Source: Phosphoribacter sp037046615
GTDB taxonomy: Bacteria; Actinomycetota; Actinomycetes; Actinomycetales; Dermatophilaceae
Assembly: GCA_037046615.1 (NCBI GenBank)
Contig: JBAOHD010000002.1
Span: 45,782-109,781 of the forward strand
Length of the DNA stretch: 64,000 nucleotides
Reading direction: 5' to 3'
The stretch's first letter is position 1, and every line of letters begins with the position of its first letter. Of this stretch, positions 1-10,708 are shown in pieces. A program made the translations under genes and the position numbers. Under the pieces are notes generated by a model. The model worked only from the letters and a program-made list of their open reading frames with translations. It had not been told where the DNA came from and made no database searches.

Positions 1-324
1 CTGTCCAACCACGGCGGGCGACAACTCGACCGTGCTCCGGTGCCGGTGCGGTTGCTCCCGGAGGTGCGCCAAGCCCTCGGCGGGCAGGTCGAGATCATCG
101 TCGACAGCGGCATCCGCTCCGGTGCCGACATCGTCGCCGCCCTGGCTCTCGGCGCCAACAGCACGCTCGTTGGCCGGGCCTACCTCTATGGCCTCATGGC
201 CGCAGGTGAGCGAGGCGTCGATCGGGTGGCCGAGATCCTCACGGGCGAGATTCGCCGCACGATGGCGTTGCTTGGTGCCGTCGCTGTCACCGACCTCTCC
301 GAGAGGCATGTCCGGATGCGGTGA
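1..324 (+). CDS. FMN-dependent alpha-hydroxy acid dehydrogenase, C-terminal part (LldD-like)
   Basis: The gene enters from the left edge and only its last 107 codons are present. The visible part has the active-site segment SNHGGRQLD, whose His is the catalytic base of the family, followed by VDSGIRSGADIVAALALGA, the phosphate-binding end of the FMN TIM barrel, and GRAYLYGLMAAGE. These enzymes (L-lactate dehydrogenase, glycolate oxidase, mandelate dehydrogenase) oxidise 2-hydroxy acids to 2-oxo acids. The substrate cannot be fixed from the C-terminus alone. L-lactate dehydrogenase is the commonest actinobacterial member. Confidence 0.85.
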   Translation: MSNHGGRQLDRAPVPVRLLPEVRQALGGQVEIIVDSGIRSGADIVAALALGANSTLVGRAYLYGLMAAGERGVDRVAEILTGEIRRTMALLGAVAVTDLSERHVRMR

Positions 325-380
325 CCGTGCCTCGAGGTCGACCCGCGAGCGCCGGACTGCCGGTGATCCGAGCCGTGTGA

Positions 381-1427
381 TCACCCGCGCGCCCAGGCGA
401 TGACCGCCTCGGCCGACCAGGTCGTGACGATCCGATCGGCGGGGACACCGAGGCGGGTCGCGCGCTCGCAGCCGTAGGCCTTCATGTCGAGTTGACCCGG
501 CGCATGGGCGTCAGAGTCGATCGCGAAGAGACAACCCGCCTCGAGGGCGAGGGTGATGAGCTCATCGGGGGGGTCGCAGCGCTCTGGTCGAGAGTTGATC
601 TCGACCGCAACGTTGTTGGCGGCGCACTCGGCGAAGACCGCCGCGGCGTCGAACTCCGATTGCGGGCGAGTGCCCCGTGAACCTTCGACGAGCCGCCCGG
701 TGGCGTGCCCGAGGACGTTGACCCGCGGGTTGCGGACGGCGGCGATCATCCGGGCCGTCATGGGCCCTCGTGGCATCCGGAGTTTGGAGTGGACGGACGC
801 GGTGACGATGTCGAGTTCCTCAAGGAGGCCTGGTTCCTGGTCGAGTGAGCCGTCGTCGAGGATGTCGACCTCGATCCCCTTGAGCAGGGAGAAACGTTGC
901 GCCAGCGCCTGATTGATGGCATCGACGATCGTGATCTGCTGGCGGAGCCGCTCGGCTGACAGCCCTCGGGCCACCTTGAGTCTCGGCGAATGATCCGTGA
1001 GCGCCATCCACTCCTGGCCGAGTTCGACGGCGGCCAAGACCATCTCCTGGATCGATGATCCGCCGTCGCTCCAGTCGGAGTGGGAGTGGAGGTCTCCGGC
1101 CAGCACGGCATACAGCTGCTCGCCTCCGGGGGCAAGGAAGTCCGCGTGCTTGTCCTGCAAGGACCCAAGGTATGCCGGCAACGCGCCTTCCGCAGCCTCG
1201 CTCACCACCGCGGCCGTCGCGGGTCCGATCCCGGCGACATCGGTCAGCGTCCCGTCGGCGACCCGGCGCTGGAGGTCTGCGGGCGGCATACCGGCCACGA
1301 TCGCGGCGGCGGCACGGAAAGCTTGGACGCGGTAGGTGCCAGCGCGGGCGCGTTCGAGCAGGAGCGCAATCCGGCGGAGGGCGTCGAGAGGGCTGACGCC
1401 GGCGGTCAGAGGGGTGAGCCCGAGCAT
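381..1427 (-). CDS. PHP-domain metal-dependent hydrolase with N-terminal helix-hairpin-helix
   Basis: This 348-residue protein starts with a helix-hairpin-helix region of the DNA polymerase beta/PolX type (DVAGIGPATAAVV near residue 68). A complete PHP domain follows, with all metal-ligand motifs in order: GDLHSHSDWSDG, ALTDHSP, GIEVDIL, TASVHSK, LGHATGR, EINSRPERCD and IDSDAHAPG. It lacks a polymerase X catalytic domain, so it looks like the PHP part of PolX standing alone, as seen in other actinobacteria. Phosphoesterase activity is the family expectation; the substrate is unknown. It converges with the dehydrogenase gene, leaving a 56 bp gap. Confidence 0.88.
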   Translation of the reverse strand: MLGLTPLTAGVSPLDALRRIALLLERARAGTYRVQAFRAAAAIVAGMPPADLQRRVADGTLTDVAGIGPATAAVVSEAAEGALPAYLGSLQDKHADFLAPGGEQLYAVLAGDLHSHSDWSDGGSSIQEMVLAAVELGQEWMALTDHSPRLKVARGLSAERLRQQITIVDAINQALAQRFSLLKGIEVDILDDGSLDQEPGLLEELDIVTASVHSKLRMPRGPMTARMIAAVRNPRVNVLGHATGRLVEGSRGTRPQSEFDAAAVFAECAANNVAVEINSRPERCDPPDELITLALEAGCLFAIDSDAHAPGQLDMKAYGCERATRLGVPADRIVTTWSAEAVIAWARG

Positions 1428-1487
1428 CGGCTCACTCTAGGTCGTCTTTTCAGGAGGCCTCTGCGTCGGAGGTGGCCGACACGACGG

Positions 1488-2145
1488 CTATCTCGCGGGG
1501 ATGGGGCCGTAGCTGACGCCGTTGACTTTCGCCGAACACGTGCCCGAGCCTCCTGGCGCCAGCCCGATCACCGACATCGACACCTGTCCCGAGGCCACCG
1601 AAGTGTCGCTGCGGGTGCCGGCGACGAGGGTGACGGAGACCGGGCCCGACGACACGAAGCTCAAGGTCGCGCGGACACGCTTGCTCTGCAGTGCGCAGGT
1701 GAGCTGGACCCCTGTCACCGTGACGGGACCGCTGGGGGGTTTCACGGTGGGTTTGGGCGTGGGTGCTGGCGCAGGAGCCGGCGCGGGAGCCGGTGCAGGA
1801 GCGGGAGGAGGTGCGGGCGGGACGACCGACGGGCGCGGTCACGTCAGGGGGCAACTCTGGCTCGAGGGGGCCGAGGGGCGCAGTCAGGCTGGGGGTCGCG
1901 AAGCTGGGCGTCGGCACGATGAAAGCGGGGGCGAGATCGGGCGCAGTCGCACCCGCAGAGGGCAGCGCCCCTGCCGCCGGGGTGGGATCGCGGAGCGCGG
2001 CCTGCATCCTTTTCGCAGGAAGTCCGGCGACGTACCACCACGCTGCGCAGACGAGCAGGACAGCGGTGACGCCGATGGAGCCGATGACGACAGCAGCCCG
2101 AGTGCCGGGGTCGCCGACGCGATCGCGTCGGGGGTGTCTGCCCAC
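1488..2145 (-). CDS. Hypothetical single-pass membrane protein with Pro/Ala linker (frame broken)
   Basis: The start is placed at a GTG giving MGRHPRRDRVGD, because the 95-residue upstream gene begins similarly and also leads into a membrane helix. The helix here is VIGSIGVTAVLLVCAAWWYV. A Pro/Ala-rich linker follows (alternating PAPA around 1750-1830), then an extracellular domain of about 75 residues with two Cys (QLTCALQ and GTCSAK). The frame changes between about 1830 and 1850, inside GC-rich sequence. The N-terminal part and the C-terminal domain lie in two frames and are joined here by inference. I do not recognise the C-terminal domain. Confidence 0.45.
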
Positions 2146-2177
2146 TACCGCTCCATCATGATCCAGGCGGGGATGTG

Positions 2178-2465
2178 TCACGGAACGATAACCGAGGTTG
2201 AGGGTGCCTGGACAGTCGTCGTGATCGACGGCACCCCTGATGTGTTCGTGGATGGGTGCCCTGATCGTGGGGTCGCAGTCGTGGTGGTCGGCGGGCTGAG
2301 CGTCGGGACCGAGGTGGTGAATCGACCCGAAACGACGGCCCACACCGCGAGTGCCAGGAGGACCCCGATGATGCCGAGCGAGCCGATCGTCGCCATCGCC
2401 CGCAATCCGGTTGCGCCGGTGGCCGAGGGGCGCCGATGCCGGCCGACTCGGTGCGCGGGGCTCAT
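2178..2465 (-). CDS. Small single-pass membrane protein, paralogue of its neighbour
   Basis: A 95-residue protein with a basic N-terminus (VGRHRRPS), one membrane helix (TIGSLGIIGVLLALAVWAVV) and a Thr/Pro/Ser-rich external tail. It lies directly upstream of a longer membrane protein on the same strand whose N-terminus has the same layout, VGRHPRR then a helix with IGSIGV. The two are probably a tandem duplication. No known family is recognised. Confidence 0.5.
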   Translation of the reverse strand: MSPAHRVGRHRRPSATGATGLRAMATIGSLGIIGVLLALAVWAVVSGRFTTSVPTLSPPTTTTATPRSGHPSTNTSGVPSITTTVQAPSTSVIVP

Positions 2466-2527
2466 GACACCACGATAAAGCGCGGTCTCATGGCTCCATT
2501 ACTAGGTTGCGTTGCATGGGGCCCTGG

Positions 2528-2839
2528 ATGAGGTCGGGCAGCGACCTGACACGTCGACATGCATGCCTCGGGCTCGCAGCAGGGCTGCTCGTTGGGTTGA
2601 TCGCCTCCGCATGCACGCCGACCTCGCCACCCGCTGCAGCGCCGACCAGTGCACAAGGAACGACCGTGGCCCCGCCAGTGGGGCGCGTCTTGGATCCGGC
2701 CGTGGTCCCGTATGCCGACCGGTCGAAGGCGAAGGCGGGGACGGTGATGTGGACGTTCGCGCTGGCATTTCCCAAGACGGGCGGTCCGTATTTCATGAAG
2801 ACGGAGGCAGGCGTCGACATCCTTTGGGAGTTGACCTAG
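2528..2839 (+). CDS. Small lipoprotein with WTFA-PKTGGPYF domain
   Basis: The protein has a signal peptide with a lipobox ending ASAC (residues about 25-28), a short Pro/Ala/Thr linker, and a domain of about 45 residues: VLDPAVVPYADR, then MWTFALAFPKTGGPYF. The start at 2528 (MRSGSD) gives a normal lipoprotein signal; earlier TTG and ATG codons would add up to seven residues. The same domain recurs as a remnant just downstream and as the C-terminus of the next lipoprotein, so this is a local tandem family. Function unknown; location outside the membrane is inferred. Confidence 0.6.
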   Translation: MRSGSDLTRRHACLGLAAGLLVGLIASACTPTSPPAAAPTSAQGTTVAPPVGRVLDPAVVPYADRSKAKAGTVMWTFALAFPKTGGPYFMKTEAGVDILWELT

Positions 2840-2847
2840 CACCGAGC

Positions 2848-3042
2848 ATGCGTATGCAGCGCCGTGAGGCTGTGTCGCCGCCTGGGCCGACTGCTCGATC
2901 CTGCTCAGGTCCCTCCGTGGACCGCGATTAGTCCCCTGACGCGTCGACCCTCGTGTGGACCTTCGCGGTGGCTGTCCCCAAGACCGGCGGCCCGTATTAC
3001 CTGCGCGCCTCGGGAGGCATGCGGGTCCTGTCGCCGGTGTAG
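2848..3042 (+). pseudogene. Remnant copy of the WTFA-PKTGGPYF lipoprotein domain
   Basis: The end of this stretch encodes STLVWTFAVAVPKTGGPYYL then RASGG and a TAG stop at 3040-3042, nearly identical to the C-terminus of the next lipoprotein. Upstream the family sequence continues as LDPAQVP and SVDRD, but in other frames and with an in-frame TAG near 2929. There is no signal peptide. It is either a decayed duplicate or a gene broken by sequence errors, which are common in this window. Confidence 0.5.
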
Positions 3043-3077
3043 GCACTGATTGATGGGAGGGCCGTAGGCTGCCTCCC

Positions 3078-4341
3078 ATGGGGCTTCGGACGGTATCGGT
3101 GTCTGGTCGGTCGCGAGGTCGAGGGTGGTCATCCGTCCTGGCGTTGGTCGCCGTCGTCACGGTTGTGGGGTCGGCGTGCACGTCCAGCCCGGCCCCGCCA
3201 CCGGTGACGGGCTCCCCGTCCAGTTCGTCCTCCTCCAGTAAGTCTCAACCGGCGCCGCTGGTCCTCGTGGAGGACAACGTCATGATCACCAAGGGCGTGA
3301 CGTTGACGCCCACCTGTAATGGCGTGCCGACGCCAACCCAGGTGATCGCCGGGAAGGCCGAGGTGAAGGTGCCACCGGCGACGACGGCGGTGATGCCGAC
3401 TGGCGAGCGACTGACCATCTGTTTACCCGAACCCTTCCAGGGCACCACGCCAGCACCGTCGGGCACCACCGCCGTGAAGGTGCGCGTGTTCTACGACGCG
3501 GTCGGGCTGTTTCCGCGCGCGGCGGCGGATCTCGCGGGTCGCGTGTTCGTCAATGGCAAGGCCATGTCAATCCTTGTGGACGAGAAGGGGTTTACGTCAG
3601 AAGCTCGAAACTCCCATGGTCTTCGCCGGTGAGTCGGCGACGTTCGAGGCGGTCCTGGCCCTGCCACCAGGGGCTCGGGCCATGCCCTTCGTCGGCGCGG
3701 GGTATCTCACCGCTTTCGAGATCCCGATTCCTGACGCGAACATGGCACCCCAGGTGCCTGCGAAGCTTCCAAGCGTCACCGCGGAGGTGCCTCGACCTGC
3801 CATCCTCCCGACCATCGAACCGGGGATGACCCTTAACTCCCGATTCACCGGTGAGGTCGCGGGAGACGTGCCGCACACATGCGGCGGCGCAGCGACCGGC
3901 ACCGTGCTCGATCTTCCACTCGAAGCGCTCATCACGGCCAATGAGCCACCGCGCCTGCTCAAGCCTGGGGACTCGGTGCGGACACCTGCTTTCCGGATCA
4001 CCCTGTGTCCTGGCGCTCCGTACTCCCCGACTCCTGGTGCTCTCCTCCAGGGCGACCACGACTACCGGGTCTTCACCGCCTACCGCACCGCGGTGTCGCG
4101 CGTTTTCCCGTCGTCGCCGGTGGACCTCTTCGCCAGAGTCACCGATGCCGCGGGCACCCCGGTCGGATGGGCTCCGACTGGGCACGTCCTTGATCTCGCC
4201 GGCGTCCCCTACATCGACCGCCACGTCTACGGCCAGGCATCCACCTTGGTGTGGACCTTTGCCGTGGCCGTGCCGAAAACCGGGGGACCATACTTCCTCC
4301 GGGCCTCCGGCTCCCTCAATGTGATGTGGCCGATCCCCTGA
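3078..4341 (+). CDS. Larger lipoprotein ending in the WTFA-PKTGGPYF domain (frame broken)
   Basis: The N-terminus is a lipoprotein signal (SVLALVAVVTVVGSAC) followed by a Ser-rich linker. The reading frame breaks at about 3590. Removing one G from the GGGG run there joins VDEKG to LRQKLETPMVF and gives a continuous protein of about 420 residues. Its last 50 residues repeat the domain of the small lipoprotein upstream: HVLDLAGVPYIDR, then STLVWTFAVAVPKTGGPYFL. Two CysCys-spaced segments (HTCGG, TLCPG) lie in the middle. No known family is recognised. It ends just before the convergent tRNA-Lys gene. Confidence 0.6.
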
Positions 4342-4356
4342 CCCAGGAGGAAGACG

Positions 4357-4431
4357 TGGTGGGCCCCGTGGGACTCGAACCCACAACCTACGGATTAAAA
4401 GTCCGCAGCTCTGCCATTGAGCTAGAGGCCC
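4357..4431 (-). tRNA. tRNA-Lys (anticodon TTT)
   Basis: Read on the minus strand it folds as a full cloverleaf: acceptor GGGCCTC/GGGGCCC with one G-T pair, D stem GCTC/GAGC, anticodon stem GCGGA/TCCGT with loop CTTTTAA (anticodon TTT), and T arm GTGGG-TTCGAGT-CCCAC. CCA is encoded (4357-4359). Confidence 0.95.
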
Positions 4432-4629
4432 CGAGCTCAGCAGGCGCATGAGCGGCCGAGCCAGCCAGTCAGCCTACTTCACCGGCAGTCGCAATGCATG
4501 CACGCTTCAGCGCCCTGGCCGGCGTCAGCAGGTACCCCATGCGAGTCTGGTGCGCCACGCGCGTGCCGGCATCCAGTCGTACGAGAGCGCGGCGCGGTGG
4601 TGGACTGGCATAGCAGCATGCCGTCGCGG

Positions 4630-7600
4630 TCAGGCACCGTGAGCTGACGGCACCCACGGGACCTGGACGACGTCCAGCCCCGTGCGGGTGAGCAACCGAC
4701 CGCGCCCGGGGCCCGCCGGGCACCGGACGGAGCTGCCCGACGAGGGCCCCTTCGCTCGGGTCGCCCGAGAGCAAGAGCCCCGGTTGGGCGAGGTCGCGCA
4801 GCGCCGTGATGAGCGGGTCGTAACTGCGCCCCGCGCCGCCGGCCCGCCGGGCGATGACGACGTGCATGCCGATGTCGGCCGCCTGGGCCAGCAGCGGCAC
4901 GACGGACGCCACCGGGTTGCCCTGGCTCGTCGCAACGAGCTCGTAGTCGTCGACGACGATGAACGCCTCGCGGCCCTCCCACCACGACCGGGTCCGCAGT
5001 TGCTCCGGCGTCACGTCGGGGCCCGGCAGGCGCGTGTGTAGGAACTCCGTGAGCCCCTCGATCGCATCCGTCGTCTGGTCGGCAGTCGTGCAGTATTCGC
5101 CGACCCACTCGTCGGGGAACTCGCCGAGGTGGGCGCGCCGGTAGTCGACGATGAACAGCTGCGCCCGGGTGGGGCCGTAGAGCCGCATGACCTCGTGCAT
5201 GTAGGTGCGCAGGAGGGTCGACTTGCCTGATTGTCCGTCACCGAAGATGAGCAGGTGCGGCTCGCGCGCGACGTCGATGCCCACGGGAGCCAGCGCCCGC
5301 TCGGAGATGCCGAGCAGCACCTCGGGCGATTCCGGAGCGAGGGCGCGGACGGCATCGAGCGTGATCCGCGTCGGCAGCAGTCGCAGCTTCGGTCCGGCCG
5401 GCCCGGTCCAGGCGGCGTCGACCTGGGCGACGAGGTCCACGACGCCAGCGCCGAGGGTCGCGGGGTTGGGGTCGGCGTCGACACGGGGAAGCGCGCCGAG
5501 GAAGTGGTACTTCGTCGTCGTGATGCCCCGACCTGCCCGGTCGAGCGGGATGTTGGCGGACAGCTTGCGGTCGACTTCGGAGTCCATCGCTTCACCGAGC
5601 CGCAGCTCGTAGCGCGTGCCGAGGATGTCCCGTATGCCGGTGCGGAAGTCCATCCATCGAGTCGCCGACGCGAGGATGTGGACACCGAAGGTCAGCGCCC
5701 GTTGCGCGAGCACCTGCAAGTCGCTTTCGAGCTCCTCGAACTCCGCGCGCAGGGTGCTCCACCCGTCGACGACGAGGAAGATGTCGCCGTAGCCGTCGTC
5801 GACCTCGCCGGCCGCGCGCCGTGCTCGATAGGTCTCGATCGTGTCGATCCCGCGGGCTCGGAAGTACTGCTCGCGAGCATCGGTGAGCCCGGTGACCTCG
5901 GCCGCCATCCGCCGGACGACGTCAGGCTCGGCGCGGGTGCCGACACCGGCCACGTGGGCGAGATCCTTGAGCCCGGTGAAGGTGCCGCCGCCGAAGTCGA
6001 GGACGTAGAACTGCGCCTCACGTGGTGTGTGGGTCAGCGCGATCCCGGTGACGATCGTCCGCAACAGGGTCGATTTCCCGCTGCGCGGTGCCCCGACGAC
6101 GGCGACGTGTCCGGCCGCGCCGGACAGGTCGGCGGCAAGGATCTCCCGCTTCTGGTCGCGGGGCATGTCGACCGTGCCGATGGGGAAGCGCAGCGGGCCC
6201 CGCGCTCGCCAGCTCGGCGACACCAGACCGAGCACCGGGTCGGCGACGAGGTCAGGCATGAGCTCGTCGAAGGTGTCGGGCACGTCGAGCGGAGGCAGCC
6301 AAGACCTGATGGGCGGCCGGTCCGTGGCCCTCCATGAGGTCGACGGCGATGTCAAAGGTCGAGCGCTTCTCCTGAGCCGCCTGCGCAGCCGCGGCCGCCT
6401 CAGCGAGAGCGGCGGCGTTGGCCTGCTCGACCTCCAGCCGTGAGGTCACGACGCCGGTCGTGAAGGGGAGCGCTTCGTGGCGCGCGGTCCCGCCGACGCC
6501 TCCCGGCCCACCAAACCGCCGCTTCGGCGGACCAGAGACGTATGCCGCCTTGAAGCGCCACAGCGAGGACTGGTCGGGCTTGAGAAAGCCGAGCCCGGGG
6601 ACCGCCGGCAAGCGGTAGGCGTCGCCGACCCCGATGACCGAGCGCGACTCGGACTCCGAGAAGGTGCGCAATCCGATCCGGTAGGACAGATGGCTGTCGA
6701 GCCCCCGGAGCCGGCCCTCTTCGAGGCGCTGCGAGGACAGGAGCAGGTGGATGCCGAGTGAGCGGCCGAGGCGGCCGATAGCCACGAAGAGGTCGACGAA
6801 TTCCGGCTTGGCAGAAAGGAGTTCGGAGAACTCGTCACAGACGATGAGGAGACTCGGCAACGGCTCCAGATCGGGCCGCTCACCCGACGTGCGCGCCTTT
6901 TCGTAGTCACGCAACGAGCCGAAGTTGCCGGAGGCCCGCAGGAGTTCCTGGCGTCGGGTCATCTCGCCGGAGAGGGCGTCCTGCATGCGGTCGACAAGGG
7001 TGAGTTCCTCGGACAGGTTGGTGATGATGGCCGAGACGTGCGGCATACCCGCCATGCCCGCGAAGGTGGCGCCACCCTTGAAGTCCACGAGGACAAAGTT
7101 GAGGATCTCCGGCGAATGGGTCAGTGCGAGACCCAGCACGAGGGTGCGCAGGACCTCGGACTTGCCAGACCCCGTGGCGCCGATGACGAGCCCGTGCGGG
7201 CCCATGCCTTGCTGCGCCGACTCCTTGATGTCGAGGTGGATCGGCGCGCCGTCCGCGCCGACGCCGATGGGCACGCGGAGACGGTCACGAGCTGGCCGGG
7301 CACGCCACGTCTGCCGGAGGTTGACCGTCGTGATGTCTCCGATGCCGAGCAGATCGGTGAGCTCCGAGGTGGCCGTGAGGGCGTCCTCGCGAGCTGGGCC
7401 TTCACCGGCATACAGAGGGGTGAGGCGCCGGGCGAGGGCTTCGGCTCCGGCGATGCTGAGCTGGTCGGCATACCCCCGCACGGGGTCCTGGCGCATGACA
7501 ACGGCACTTGCGTGGACGCGCCCCGGCTCGAGGCCGTCCTCGAGGTGCAGCCGCAGGCGAGTGTCGTCAGTGAGCTCGTCCCACCGTTCGGGGAGGTCGA

Positions 7601-8624
7601 TGACCGTGACTCCCTGGACCCCCTCCTCGGTGATGACCGAGTTGCCTGGGGGAATGGTGACGTTGTCCAGCACGAGCAGGACGTGCGGGGAGACGGCAGC
7701 GGCGTTGGGGGAGAAGCGGGGACGCTCGGTGAGCTCCGGCGGGAGCAGGTCGACAAGCTCGTCGAGGCTCGTGCTCACGAGCCGTCGGGGGCCGGCGGCA
7801 TCGTGCGCAACCCGGCTCTGCGCGTGGGGCAACCACTTGACCCAATCCCATTCGGGCAGCGCCGAAGGATGCGCGAGCACCGCGATGACGAGGCGCTCAG
7901 GCGCGTGGAGCATCGCGGCCTGGGCGAGCAGTGCCCGCACTTGCGACCGGACCGCGGCCTCGGAGCCGGTGACCTCGATCCGCGCGAAACTCGCCAGCGC
8001 CACCGCCGTGGGTAGGTCGTGCAGGACGCGGTGAGTCGCGAGGAGGCGGTGCAAGGCAGAGGCGGCGACCGGGTCGAGCTTGTCGATCGTCTCGGAGTCC
8101 GGGGGCACGAGCTCGAGGCCGAGGTGTTGCGGCCCCACGGCATACCGGCAGAGGAGGAAGTCGGGGTCCTCGGGGGTGCGTTCCCAGACTCGGGTGCGGT
8201 CTTCGGCCATCGCCGGGAGGGCCGTCGGTGCGGGGTGGATCCACCCAAGGTGATGGCGCTGCTGGTCGGCGGCCGTGCGCGCGAGTTCGCGGATCGTGCG
8301 GAGGTAGTTGAGATATTCGCGGCGGTCGCTCGTGATCTGGGCGGTCTTGCCCGACCGTGCCCGCCAGACCGACACACCGACGAAACCCAGGGTCGCAACA
8401 AGGAATCCGCCCGCCATAAGCATGCCCCGCGGACCGGTGTTGGACATCGCGACGAAGATGACGGACGCGAGCGAGCCGACCATCGGGATTGCCGTCATGA
8501 TGAGGTTGCTCGCCATGCTCTCGCCGACGTAAAGCGGCGGGGGAGGCTGGATTTCGACGCGGCCCTGAGGCATCGGGGGAGGCTCGATCCGGCCTTCGCG
8601 GTAGGCGGGTGTCGTGGCGGTCAT
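4630..8624 (-). CDS. eccC: Type VII secretion ATPase EccC (FtsK/SpoIIIE family, three ATPase domains; two frame breaks)
   Basis: EccC is the motor ATPase of ESX/T7SS secretion. The N-terminus carries two membrane helices (about residues 40-85) and a DUF-type stalk. Three FtsK-like ATPase domains follow, with P-loops GATGSGKSE (about residue 485), GAPRSGKST (about 840) and GDGQSGKST (about 1125). The DFKGGATF and LLIVCDEFSELL motifs of the essential first domain are intact. The frame breaks at about 6302, where removing one T from TT gives AHQVWLPPLDVP, and at about 4715, after which the usual C-terminus GRGRLLTRTGLDVVQVPW appears and ends at 4630. The total of about 1330 residues is normal for unsplit EccC. 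It diverges from the rest of the locus, with 81 bp between starts. Confidence 0.9.
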
Positions 8625-8705
8625 TGCTCCCCTTCAGCGATGATGGTCCAGCGGCATGATAGGCCGAGCACCCAGGTGTGATTTTGTCCGACAGGGGAGG
8701 TGGAC

Positions 8706-10477
8706 GTGACAACAGGGGTCGCGAGTGCGCCCGCAGGGAGTGCTTCGCCGTCTGCGAGCGCGTCACTGCGACCGCTCACGGTGCTGCGTTGGACGACGAC
8801 CGACACGATGTCGTCATTGACGAAAACCTCACTCTCGGTGACGTTTTGACGCTCACGGGGTTATCTGACCCGCACGGGGTCGCGTCGGTGGCGTCAGTGG
8901 CGTCGGGGGGTGTCCTCTACCCGCTCGACCAGACCGTCGCGCAGGCACGCCTTGCGGCCGGGTCCGTCATCACCCCCGTCGGTGCCGCTGCCATGGCACG
9001 TCTGGACTACTCGACGATCGGGCGTCGACGGCGCGTCGACGCCATGCCTGCGTGGGGCAGTGTGGTGCGCGAGGGATCGGGGGCACGCGCAGCCGCACCC
9101 ACTGCCGTCATCCCGACCTCAGATGTCGCCTCGGTCCTCGCGTCCGCCAATGACCCGGGGGCTGGGTCCAGCAGGGCCGACATGGCTGCCCGTATGCCGT
9201 CCAGCTCGCCTGCGCCAGTTCGTGCACCCGGCGAAAACACACCTCCCCGACCGCTCGGGACCGCCGTCACATCCTCCCTGACGACTGTCACCGGGGAACC
9301 CGCCCGGGGTGGCAAGGTGCCGTCCTCCGCTCCCGGCGGAACCCCGAGATCTCCGATCGAGGTGGCGCGAGACCTTGCGGCCCCGATCGTCGCGGCTGTC
9401 TTCGCTGTCGTCGCCGCGCTCAGCGCCTCGGTGGCGGCCGCCATCGATCGGGGTGTCGATCCGGGCTTCGGACCCCTGCGGCCCGTCGGCGACGGTGGCT
9501 TCCTGGTGCCGTCCGAGACGCTGGGGTTCGCGGCGGCTGGATTGTTGCTCGTGGCGGCGATCATGGCCGCTCAAGCCCGGGCGACCCCCGCCGTCCGCCA
9601 CGTTGGGCCGGTCCTCGGTGCGGGCGCAGGAGCTGTCGGCGCCGCGGTCGTGGCTGACTCACCGCTCGTCGTCGTCCTTGCCGCTGCCGGCGGATGCCTG
9701 CTCGTGGCCCTTGCCGCTCGCCCGGAGGGGCCAGGTGACGCCCCCCTGGGGCGGGTGTGGACGGCATACGCGCTCTTGGTCGGGGTCCTCACGCTCGTCG
9801 TCCTCCTCCTTGGGGGCGGTGGCGTCGCGGTGGCGTGTCTCGTGCTCGCGGTTGTCGCGCTCACGCCCAACGTTCTGCCTGCGGCGGTCGTGGACGTCGA
9901 CGACAGCGTGTTGCTCGACATCGCGCGCCTCTCCGTCACGAGTTGGTCGCCGCGGGAACGTCGAGCGTCCGCCCGAGGCCCGTGGCGGATCGACAACACG
10001 GCCGTTGGCGGCCTTGTCGCGCGAGCCACACATCTGCAAAGCGCGGCCCTGGTCGGCCTCGCGGCGATGTCCCTCGCCGGCAGCGCCGCACTCGGGATCG
10101 AGCAGTGGTCGACGCCGTCAGTGGCGCCGACAGCCCTCCTCCTATGCGCGACGTTCGCGCCGGCGCTCACGGCTCGGTCGTTCCGACGAGGCACCGACCG
10201 CGCTCTGCTCCGAGCGGCCGCGGTGCCTCCCTTGCTCGGGGCCGTGCTTCCGTGGTTGGTGCGGGTTGACGTCGGGGCCGCACTGACGGTGGCCGGGCTC
10301 GGAGCGCTGCTCGGCATCGGTCTCGGGTATGCCGTCCGCTCCAGTGCCTCGGGTCGGCCTTCCCTGGCCGCGGGGCGGGTGGCCGACATGGTCCAGTCGC
10401 TGGCGGTGCTGTCAGCCCTTCCGCTCGCGTTGTGGACCGCGGGGGTCCTCGACTGGGCGCGAGGCCTGCTGACCTGA
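8706..10477 (+). CDS. EccD-like polytopic membrane protein of the T7SS locus
   Basis: About 590 residues. I place the start at GTG 8706 (MTTGVASAPAG, then LRPLTVLRW), which requires a frame change near 8800 to reach DVVIDENLTLGDVLTL; an ATG at 8678 is open throughout but gives an unlikely N-terminus. A Ser/Pro-rich linker (residues about 110-210) leads to about eleven predicted membrane helices. The layout of a soluble N-terminal domain plus eleven helices is that of EccD, and a second clearer EccD lies at 13696. This may be the second half of an EccD heterodimer or a lineage-specific T7SS channel subunit. Lowest certainty is over the exact family. Confidence 0.6.
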
Positions 10478-10708
10478 GTTGTGTGACGGGTTTCGGACCG
10501 TTGCGGTCTAGGTACGCGCACTCATTTTTGGGCGCGAGACGGCCATGGAGGGGCTCTGGGCATTGGTCTGGCGCCTGGCCCTGGCTATTCTCGTGACAAC
10601 GAAGCGGGGGGCCCGATGCTCCACTGTGCTTCGCAGCAAGGTGTTTCGCGCCGCCTGACCAGGGGGTGTGGATCAGCCCCACAGGGGGCTCCAGACAAGG
10701 AGGGGTCG

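Noticed and set aside
1080..1922. 280-codon plus-strand frame overlapping the PHP gene
   Set aside because: It is antisense to the PHP protein, whose metal motifs are all intact on the minus strand.
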